Part shown: in pieces, positions 50,165-56,458 of the stretch | Layout of the letters: each line of letters begins with the position of its first letter | How positions within the stretch are numbered: position 1 is the first letter of the stretch | DNA from: Verrucomicrobiota bacterium | GTDB lineage: Bacteria; Verrucomicrobiota; Verrucomicrobiia; Verrucomicrobiales; DEV007 | Assembly (NCBI GenBank): GCA_018970725.1 | Contig: JAGWVU010000031.1 | Span: 1-56,458 of the forward strand | Length of the DNA: 56,458 nt | Direction of reading: 5' to 3' | Made by a program: the position numbers and the translations under genes | The notes under the pieces: model-generated | The model's database searches: none | What the model was told of the DNA's origin: nothing | The model's input: only the letters and a program-made list of their open reading frames with translations

Positions 50165-51987
50165 ACGCAATCCGCTTCCAGAGCGTGGCCATGCTCCACT
50201 GGTTGTGGCTGCTCCCCCTCCTGACCGGGCTCCTCTTCTTCGCCGCCAGCCGCCGCCGCGCCGCCTTGCACACGCTGATCGAGGCCGGACTGCTGGATCG
50301 CATCCGCATCTCCATCAGCCCAGCCAAACGCCGCGCCAAGGCCATCCTCGCCCTCGCCGGTCTCGCCCTGCTCGTGACCGGCCTCGCCAGACCGGGCTGG
50401 AATCCCCGGGCGGAAACCGTCGAGAGGCGCGGCCGGGACGTCGTCTTCCTCCTCGATGTCTCCAAGAGCATGCTGGCCGCGGACCTCAGCCCGAACCGCA
50501 TGGAACGCGCCAAACTCGCCATCCAGGATGCGGTCGACCGACTCGCCGGGGACCGGGTCGGCCTCGTGGTGTTCGCCGGGACCTCCGTCGTCAAGTGCCC
50601 GCTGACCCTCGATTACGGTTTCTTCCGCCTCATGCTCGAGGATATCTCTACCGACAGCCTATCCCGCGGCGGCACCCTCATCGGCGATGGCATCCGCAAG
50701 GTGCTGGAGGATGTCTTCGACGACGAGGAACGCCAATACAAGGACATCGTCCTCATCACGGACGGGGAGGACCACGACAGCTTCCCCGTGGAAGCCGCCA
50801 AAACCGCCGGGAAACGCGGGGTCCGGCTCATCGCGATCGGCCTCGGGGACGAGGACCAGGGCCGCCGCATCCCCGTCACCGATGCCCAGGGCCGCCAGAC
50901 CTTCCTCACCCATGAAGGCCGCGAGGTCTGGACCAAGCTGGACGCCCACACCCTGCGCGAAATGGTCAACGCCACGCCGGGCGGCAAATACCTCAACGTA
51001 GCCACCGGAACGATCGATCTCGGTCAGGTCTACGTCGAACTCATCGACTCCGCGGAAAAGAAGGATCTCGAATCCGCCACCATCAAGCGCTACGACGAAA
51101 AGTTCCAGATCTTCCTCACCCTTGCCTTGATCCTGCTCGCGGTCGATGCCGGACTCACCGACCGGCGCCGTCTCCCGCCCGCCCTTGCTTTGTTCACGTG
51201 CCTTTTCCTCTTCCCCGCCGAATCCCGCGCGGTGGCCGCCGGGACCTTGGTCCGTCAAGGGAACGAGGCCTTTGCCCGGGGCGATTGGAAAACGGCGCGG
51301 GAACGCTTCGCGGAAGCTTCCGTGACCGAACCCGGTTCCGCCGGCATCTCGTTCAACCTCGGCGCCGTTTCCTACCGTGAGGAAGATTACGCCCGGGCTC
51401 TCGAGCATTTCTCCGAGGCCGCGCTCAACACCAAGGACTCTCTCTTTGCCGCCCGGGCCCAATATAACATGGGCAATTGTGCCTTCCGTCAGGCACAACG
51501 CCAGAAGGACGGGGATCTGGAACAGGCCATCAAGGAATGCCAGGCCAGCGTCTCCCACTATCAGGACGCCCTTCGCCTCGACCCCCGCCACCAGCAGGCC
51601 TCCGAAAACATCGAGGTCGTCAGGCTTTTCCTCAAAAACTTGCTCGATGAACAAAAACGTCGTCAGGAAGAACAGGAGCAAAAAGACGATCAATCCCAAA
51701 AAGACGATCAATCCCAAAAAGACGATCAATCCCAAAAAGACGATCAATCCCAAAAAGGCGATCAATCCCAAAAAGACGATCCGTCCCAAAAAAAGACCGG
51801 ATCCGCCGACAAAGCCAGCCCCGGCAAAGACCCTCAACCGCAGTCACAGCCGCAGCCCGAAGCCCCTTCCGAATCCTCCACACCGGTCAACGAACAGGCC
51901 CGGGAGATCCTTGACGAGGAAAAAGAGAACCAGCGCCGCCGGCGGCCCGTTGCCGGTGGAACCCGGCCGGTCGACAAGGATTGGTGA
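50161..51987 (+). CDS. batB: BatB/BatC-like fusion: VWA domain plus TPR
   Basis: 608 residues from the ATG at 50161 (ATGA junction with batA). Membrane helices near 15-35 and 60-75 frame a VWA domain with MIDAS VVFLLDVSKSMLAADLSP, FAGTSVVKCPLTLDYGFF and VLITDGEDHDSFP. A third helix at about 345-385 (FLTLALILLAVDAGLTD; LALFTCLFLFPAESRA) behaves like the start of a second protein. TPR repeats follow (VRQGNEAFARGDWKTARERF; YNMGNCAFRQAQRQKDGDLE), as in BatC. The C-terminus is a charged repeat QKDDQS (six copies) and a Pro/Glu-rich tail. Bacteroides encode BatB and BatC separately, so this looks like their fusion. Confidence 0.86.
   Translation: MNAIRFQSVAMLHWLWLLPLLTGLLFFAASRRRAALHTLIEAGLLDRIRISISPAKRRAKAILALAGLALLVTGLARPGWNPRAETVERRGRDVVFLLDVSKSMLAADLSPNRMERAKLAIQDAVDRLAGDRVGLVVFAGTSVVKCPLTLDYGFFRLMLEDISTDSLSRGGTLIGDGIRKVLEDVFDDEERQYKDIVLITDGEDHDSFPVEAAKTAGKRGVRLIAIGLGDEDQGRRIPVTDAQGRQTFLTHEGREVWTKLDAHTLREMVNATPGGKYLNVATGTIDLGQVYVELIDSAEKKDLESATIKRYDEKFQIFLTLALILLAVDAGLTDRRRLPPALALFTCLFLFPAESRAVAAGTLVRQGNEAFARGDWKTARERFAEASVTEPGSAGISFNLGAVSYREEDYARALEHFSEAALNTKDSLFAARAQYNMGNCAFRQAQRQKDGDLEQAIKECQASVSHYQDALRLDPRHQQASENIEVVRLFLKNLLDEQKRRQEEQEQKDDQSQKDDQSQKDDQSQKDDQSQKGDQSQKDDPSQKKTGSADKASPGKDPQPQSQPQPEAPSESSTPVNEQAREILDEEKENQRRRRPVAGGTRPVDKDW
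51680..51787 (+). repeat. Six-copy 18-base tandem repeat in batB
   Basis: Unit AAAAAGACGATCAATCCC, four identical copies from 51680, one with a single change (GACGAT to GGCGAT at 51752) and a last with CAATCCC to CCGTCCC. Each unit encodes QKDDQS. Near-perfect copies point to recent slippage and variable length between strains. Confidence 0.95.
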
Positions 51988-52008
51988 CCCAGCCCCCGCT
52001 CCCCTCAC

Positions 52009-54612
52009 ATGACCCGCGTTTCCTTCCCCTGGTATCTCCCCGCCCTGATCCTCGGTGCCTTCGCCGCCACGGCGCCCGGTCAGGAACCGCTCGGCGTCGA
52101 AGCTGTGGTCAGCAGTGACTCGGTGACCTTGGGCGAACCGTTCGACTTCCAGCTCCAGGTCTCCGGCTCTGAGGCCCCCTCCCCGCCCGACCTGACCGGC
52201 CTTGCGGATTTCACCGTGACGCCCATGGGCAACGGGACGAACTCCAGCAGCTCGGTGACCATCATCAACGGCCAAGTCACCCAAAACGTGCGCAAGGGTT
52301 TCCTCTTCAACTACCAACTGGTGGCCAGAAAGGCCGGGTCCCTCACCATCCCGCCCCTCACCGTCAAGGACGGTCCCAACAGCGCCACCACCCGCCCACT
52401 CGTGATCCGCGTCGGTGCCATGCAGGAAAATGATCACTACAAGCTCCGGGTGTCGCTCCCCGGGACCAGCGCCTGGGTCGGTGAGGCCCTCCACCTCAGG
52501 CTGACTTTCTATTACGATGCCAACCTCGAACAACCCCGCCTCAATCTCCCCGTGGCGAACGATCCCTCCTTCCAGGTCCATGAAGCGGACGTGCCGATCA
52601 CCAACCAAAACGAGACCCTCGACGGCCGCACTTTCCAAACGATGAAGCTCCTCCGCATCCTCGTCCCCCGCCGCGCCGGCTCCTTCCACCTCGAACCCGC
52701 CACCTTCATTTTCCGGGGCGTGGACGGTTACGAGATAAGGGACGATCCTTTCTTCGGCCGCCAAAGGGTCCCCCGCGTCCGCAATTTCGTCGTGCCTTCC
52801 AATGCCCTCGACCTCACCGTGCGCGAACTCCCCGCGGACGGCAAACCGGCCAACTTCGCCGGGCACGTCGGCCGCTTCAGCCTCAGCACCTCCGCCAACC
52901 CCCTCAAGGTGAATGTCGGGGATCCCCTCAACCTCGTCGTCAAGGTCTCCGCCCCCACCTTCCTCAATGACTTCGAGCTGCCGCCGCTCCAGCGGCAAAC
53001 CGCTCTCGCCAAAGACTTCCGCCTCCCCGCGGAACCCTCCCCGGGTCAGGTCGGGGACGATTCCATCACCTTCACCTACACCATCCGCGTCGCCCGGGAA
53101 GGCCTCCGGGAGATTCCCCCCCTCGAACTCCCCTTCTTCGATCCCGACGCCGCCGCCTACCGCGTCGCCCGTTCCGAACCGATCCCCATCGAGGTCGTCG
53201 AAACGCGCGTCGTCACCGCCCGGGACGCCGAAGGCACGGAACCCGTCACCCCCCGCACCGCGGAGGTGGAGGCCTGGTCCCTCGGCATCGCCCACAACTA
53301 CGAAGATCCGGACGCCCTCCGTTCCGAGCGCTTCTCCCCGGCCCTTTGGTTCCGCTCCGCTGCCTTCTGGACCCTCCTTCTCCTCCCCGCAGCCCTCCAC
53401 GCCCTCCTCCGCTTCCTCGTGGGCCGCCAGCGCACCTTGCACGCCGACCCGGGCGGAGCGCGCCAGGCCCGGGCCGCCCGGAACTTCCACCTCCTCATCG
53501 ACTCCGCCACCTCCACGGACCGGGTGCTCGAAGCCTTCCGCACCTACCTCGGCGACCGCTTGCGCCTCTCCGCCGGCGCCCTCACCGCCAACGATCTCCG
53601 CGCCCCCCTGCAGCGCGCCGGCGTGCCCGGGGAAACCATCGCCGCCGCCGAGGATCTCTTCCGGCGCTGCGAGGCCAGCCGCTATTCCGGCGGCCAGGCC
53701 GGGGAAGCCGGAGATCTCGCCGCAGCCTGCAGGGACGTGGTCGCCGGCATCGAGTCCGGGTCCCGCACGCCGGGAGGGACTCTCCTCCGCCGCCTCCCCA
53801 TCCCCGGCCGTTTCCTCCCGCTCCTCACCGCTTTGCTCGCTTTTTGCGGAATCTCCGGAGCCGCGCTGTCCCCTGCGGACCAAGAGCGCATTTTCCACGA
53901 GGCCAATGCCCTCTTCCGCCAAGCCAACGAACAGTCCGCCACCCAACCGGACGCCGCCGGAGAGACCTACGCCAAGGCCATCCTGCACTTCGAACAACTC
54001 ATCCGCGAAGGCGCCATCGAAAACGGAAAACTCTACTACAACCTCGGCAACGCCTACTTCCGCACCCGCGATCCGGGCCGCGCCATTCTCAACTACCGCA
54101 GGGCCGCCGATTTGCGACCGCACGATCCTAACCTCGCCCAGAACCTCGCCTTCGCCCGCTCCCGCCGCGTCGACCGCATCGAGGCGACCGCGAAACGCCG
54201 GGTCGCGGAGATCCTTTTCTTCTGGCACCATGACCTTCCCCCCGCCCTCAAAGCCACCCTCTTCGGCTGGGCCACGGTTCTGGCCTGGGCGGCCGCGACG
54301 GCCCGCCTCTTCCGCTCAACCGGCTGGCTGCTCTGGACCACGCTCGGCAGCGCCCTCGTGGCCGGACTGATGCTCCTCTCCCTCGCCATCGACGCCCGGT
54401 CCGCCCGGGAAATCCGCGAGGGCGTCCTCGTGGCCCCGGAGGTCGTGGCCCGCAAGGGCGACAGCGATTCCTACGAACCGAGCTTCAAGGAACCACTCCA
54501 CGCCGGCACCGAAATCCGCATCCGCGAGACCCGCGCCGGCTGGATTCTCGCCGAACTCGGGGACGGCCGGACCTGCTGGCTGCCCGCAAAAGCGGTGGAA
54601 GCAATCTGGTGA
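52009..54612 (+). CDS. batD: BatD/BatE-like fusion: oxygen-tolerance beta domains, TPR and SH3
   Basis: 867 residues. Signal peptide (YLPALILGAFAATAPGQ). Two or three BatD beta domains cover about 25-410 (EAVVSSDSVTLGEPFDFQLQ; AWVGEALHLRLTFYYDANLE; FELPPLQRQTALAKDFRLPA). A membrane helix at about 450 (AAFWTLLLLPAALHALLRFL) and a helical cytoplasmic stretch with TSTDRVLEAFRTYLGDRLRL follow. Around 590 a new hydrophobic segment (FLPLLTALLAFCGISGAAL) resembles a second signal sequence and leads into BatE: TPR (KLYYNLGNAYFRTRDPGRAI), two membrane helices and a C-terminal SH3-like domain (GTEIRIRETRAGWILAELGD then RTCWLPAKAVEAIW). This is therefore probably BatD fused to BatE. It starts 21 bases after batB and ends the operon. 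Confidence 0.86.
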   Translation: MTRVSFPWYLPALILGAFAATAPGQEPLGVEAVVSSDSVTLGEPFDFQLQVSGSEAPSPPDLTGLADFTVTPMGNGTNSSSSVTIINGQVTQNVRKGFLFNYQLVARKAGSLTIPPLTVKDGPNSATTRPLVIRVGAMQENDHYKLRVSLPGTSAWVGEALHLRLTFYYDANLEQPRLNLPVANDPSFQVHEADVPITNQNETLDGRTFQTMKLLRILVPRRAGSFHLEPATFIFRGVDGYEIRDDPFFGRQRVPRVRNFVVPSNALDLTVRELPADGKPANFAGHVGRFSLSTSANPLKVNVGDPLNLVVKVSAPTFLNDFELPPLQRQTALAKDFRLPAEPSPGQVGDDSITFTYTIRVAREGLREIPPLELPFFDPDAAAYRVARSEPIPIEVVETRVVTARDAEGTEPVTPRTAEVEAWSLGIAHNYEDPDALRSERFSPALWFRSAAFWTLLLLPAALHALLRFLVGRQRTLHADPGGARQARAARNFHLLIDSATSTDRVLEAFRTYLGDRLRLSAGALTANDLRAPLQRAGVPGETIAAAEDLFRRCEASRYSGGQAGEAGDLAAACRDVVAGIESGSRTPGGTLLRRLPIPGRFLPLLTALLAFCGISGAALSPADQERIFHEANALFRQANEQSATQPDAAGETYAKAILHFEQLIREGAIENGKLYYNLGNAYFRTRDPGRAILNYRRAADLRPHDPNLAQNLAFARSRRVDRIEATAKRRVAEILFFWHHDLPPALKATLFGWATVLAWAAATARLFRSTGWLLWTTLGSALVAGLMLLSLAIDARSAREIREGVLVAPEVVARKGDSDSYEPSFKEPLHAGTEIRIRETRAGWILAELGDGRTCWLPAKAVEAIW

Positions 54613-54633
54613 CTCCCGGAACACGGCCGTCCC

Positions 54634-54694
54634 GTAAGTTGGACCGGTGATCCGACCGCGGATGGAGTGTGGTCGGACGACATGGCCAACTTAC
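54634..54694. repeat. Two-part inverted repeat after the Bat operon
   Basis: Outer arms GTAAGTTGG (54634-54642) and CCAACTTAC (54686-54694), inner arms TCCGACC (54651-54657) and GGTCGGA (54671-54677) with a 13-base loop. It begins 21 bases after the batD stop. No T run follows on either strand, so it is not a standard terminator; it may still stop or stabilise the Bat transcript, or be the relic of a mobile element end. Confidence 0.5.
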
Positions 54695-54792
54695 CCAAAC
54701 AGCCAAGCTCCCGCCCCACTGTTTCCATCATCTCCTCCTGACACCTTTGGTCCGTCAGGGCGCCGGAAGGTCGCGATGTTTCAAGCGCCCGT

Positions 54793-56458
54793 TCACACCG
54801 TTCGTGCCATCTCATAAAGTTCGGCCGGCATCGGGTGAGCGAGGTCCCAGATCATCTTGATCGGTCGGTCGCCTTGCGCGGAGACCAGATCCGCCGCGGG
54901 ACCGAGGAAAAGGAAGGGTGAGGTGTTGCCTTCGGTGTTTTTTTCGAGACGGGCGAAAAAGAGGATCTTGTAACCGCGCTCGCGGAAATGAAGATAGTTC
55001 CGGCCAGCCGCCGAGGCCAGTGCGGTCCCTGCCTGCGACTCCCAGTGGAGGCGGGTTCGGCTGATGGGGTAATCCTTGTAGCGGGTGGTTGGGGCAAAGT
55101 CCCGCTCCTCTTTCCGAAAGGTCACGAAATGAAGGTAGGTCTTGCGCTCCTCAAGATGGATCACGCCGACACCGGCCGGTCCGGTCGTGGCCAGAGTCGC
55201 TTTCCCGAAGGCTGCGGTGATCTCGCGGTAGCCGTAGGCGGCGTGGAGACGCAGGGAGCAGGGATAGCCGAGATCGATCTCGCTGGTCGGAAAGGGATGC
55301 AGGCTCCGCCGCCACCGTGCGATCTCGACGAGGTCCGCGGCGGCACTCGGGTTGCGGAGCCAGCGGGCAACGGATTCCCGATGGTTCGCGACCCCGAGAT
55401 CCTCGCCATTCTTTGACCAGAGCGTGTAATGGAGACCGTTTGCCTCCGCTTCCGTAAAGCCATAGGCCACCGGATCCTCCGCGACCTGGGCCGAGGAAAG
55501 TCGCTCCACTTTTTCGAGAAAAGCTGGATCGCTACGCAGGCAGATACGACGAAGCGCCTGCCGGGCGTCGTGGAGGTCCGGATCGGCGACCGTGTTCGTG
55601 CCCACGGCGAGATCCTTCCACTCGGACCAAGTCCGATGCCTGAGAATGGCGAGCGGGGAAAGTTGGGTTTCCCTGACAAATTCACCAAAACAAAGATCCT
55701 TACCGGTCTCCACCTTGAAGGTCCGAATCGCTTCGGGAATGAAGGTATTCAGATTGCCGAGCGTCTCGCGGATATTGGCTAGGATGTGTTCCCGGGCGAC
55801 GCGTTCGAGATGGATATGGCATCCAGGCGGCAAGTTGGGAAAATCGTTTTCGATCTCTCTGTCGATCTGCCGGCGGGAATGTCTCAGGAGTGCACTGAAC
55901 TTGCGGTCGGCACGATACTTCCGGTGCGCCTGCCCCACAAAGTCCAGCACAGTGAGGCGGTCCTTCTCGGGGGCATGTCGGAGTCCTCGCCCCAGCTGCT
56001 GAAGGAAGACGGTGAGGCTCTCCGTCGGCCGCAGGAACAGGACAAGATTGATCTCGGGGATGTCGATACCTTCGCTGAAGACATCGACCGTAAACAGAAA
56101 GGGAAGGCTTCCGTTTCGGAACTTTCTCACCCGTTCATCACGAAGGGCCGGCGGCGTTTCACCAACCACGACCTCCGCAACACGTCCGGCCTCGCGGAAT
56201 TTCCGGGCCATGAATTCCGCGTGCCGGACGCTCACACAAAAACCGATTGCCCGGATGCTTGTGAGGTTGGGATGATATCGATCAAGCGCCTGAAGGACGG
56301 CATTGAGTCGATCCCGCGCACGGACGTCGTCACCGGTGTAGACCGTTTCCAGCTCAGAGAGGTCATACCTCCCGTTCCGCCAGAACCGCTCGTCCGAAAC
56401 GGAGACCGGATCGGTCACCGCGAAATAGTGGAAGGGACAGAGCAGCTTTTCCTCGAGC
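54793..56458 (-). CDS. Superfamily II DEAD/DEAH helicase with DUF3427-like C-terminal region (partial, N-terminus outside window)
   Basis: About 555 residues are present; the frame continues past the right edge (LEEKLLCPFHYFAVTD before the first ATG). The second RecA-like domain shows AIGFCVSVRHAEFMARKFRE, motif V as FTVDVFSEGIDIPEINLVLF and motif VI as LQQLGRGLRHAPEKDRL. The first RecA domain with Walker A and B lies outside. The C-terminal 350 residues have the DUF3427 character, including HFVTFRKEERDFAPTTRYKD and NYLHFRERGYKILFFARLE. This family (with N-terminal PLD-type nuclease in many members) is frequent in restriction and defence neighbourhoods. It is convergent with the Bat operon. 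Function unproven. Confidence 0.85.
   Translation of the reverse strand, partial: LEEKLLCPFHYFAVTDPVSVSDERFWRNGRYDLSELETVYTGDDVRARDRLNAVLQALDRYHPNLTSIRAIGFCVSVRHAEFMARKFREAGRVAEVVVGETPPALRDERVRKFRNGSLPFLFTVDVFSEGIDIPEINLVLFLRPTESLTVFLQQLGRGLRHAPEKDRLTVLDFVGQAHRKYRADRKFSALLRHSRRQIDREIENDFPNLPPGCHIHLERVAREHILANIRETLGNLNTFIPEAIRTFKVETGKDLCFGEFVRETQLSPLAILRHRTWSEWKDLAVGTNTVADPDLHDARQALRRICLRSDPAFLEKVERLSSAQVAEDPVAYGFTEAEANGLHYTLWSKNGEDLGVANHRESVARWLRNPSAAADLVEIARWRRSLHPFPTSEIDLGYPCSLRLHAAYGYREITAAFGKATLATTGPAGVGVIHLEERKTYLHFVTFRKEERDFAPTTRYKDYPISRTRLHWESQAGTALASAAGRNYLHFRERGYKILFFARLEKNTEGNTSPFLFLGPAADLVSAQGDRPIKMIWDLAHPMPAELYEMARTV

Noticed and set aside
51680-51787. CRISPR-like array
   Set aside because: The units are contiguous 18-base tandem repeats without spacers and are in frame inside batB.
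51844-54231. 795-codon minus-strand open frame opposite batD
   Set aside because: Low-complexity Gly/Glu composition and full overlap with the BatD/BatE fusion, which has clear domains.
54634-54694. Rho-independent terminator for the Bat operon
   Set aside because: The inverted repeat is good but no T run follows on either strand and the inner helix is interrupted.

Overview
The window looks like a chromosomal segment from a GC-rich, Gram-negative member of the Verrucomicrobia or a close PVC relative. This is inferred from gene content. It carries a sigma factor of the Rhodopirellula/Verrucomicrobium type beside a FecR/LamG anti-sigma protein, several DUF1080 proteins, a DUF1501 protein, a formylglycine sulfatase, an LpxC-FabZ fusion with LpxA (so lipid A and an outer membrane), and type IV pilus ATPases. 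No rRNA, tRNA, CRISPR array, prophage or intact insertion sequence was seen. Layout: 1-4647 is a minus-strand unit with a LamG-like membrane protein, an ECF-type sigma factor, a FecR-LamG anti-sigma, a secreted amidohydrolase and a DUF1501 protein cut by the window edge. 4739-7032 pairs rimK with a secreted PL6 polysaccharide lyase. 7095-10602 holds trxB, a membrane fatty acid desaturase and a sulfotransferase. 10669-17645 is a pilus block: a PilM/PilN-like fusion, PilO-like and PilP-like proteins with crcB at the end, a divergent REC-GGDEF-EAL regulator, and pilB. 

18054-24128 has malQ and mdh (closed by a clear terminator), a secreted DUF1080-DUF1080-gluconolactonase-like fusion, and an M42-like peptidase. 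24215-27648 has a YqjD/YqjE/YqjK-like envelope trio followed by two tandem pilT genes. 27649-34510 holds a tightly overlapped sulfatase / O-methyltransferase / M48 peptidase unit, another DUF1080 protein, a cation efflux protein and a VOC protein. 34656-42961 has a large surface-anchored repeat protein, then a minus-strand unit of lpxC-fabZ, lpxA, a large S8 protease and a MutT-like NUDIX hydrolase. 43175-44908 is a KefB/KefC-like antiporter. 

44909-46681 is a poorly coding accessory strip with remnants of a nucleotidyltransferase-type toxin-antitoxin pair, a HicA-like gene preceded by a broken gene, and short dispersed repeats. 46682-54612 is a Bat (aerotolerance-type) operon of five genes with two probable fusions (BatB/BatC and BatD/BatE), preceded by a peptidyl-prolyl isomerase-like protein and a lipoprotein. 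The right end is a partial superfamily II helicase with a DUF3427-like tail. 

Functionally the segment combines envelope building (lipid A, Bat, pili), surface sensing, and breakdown of sulfated or uronic polysaccharides. Several candidate promoters place the -10 box only 6-15 bases from the start codon, which suggests very short or absent 5' leaders. No clearly new multi-gene system can be claimed from sequence alone. The best candidates for follow-up are the fused Bat operon with its isomerase and its C10 tract, the pilus block with its degenerate c-di-GMP regulator, and the decayed toxin-antitoxin strip.
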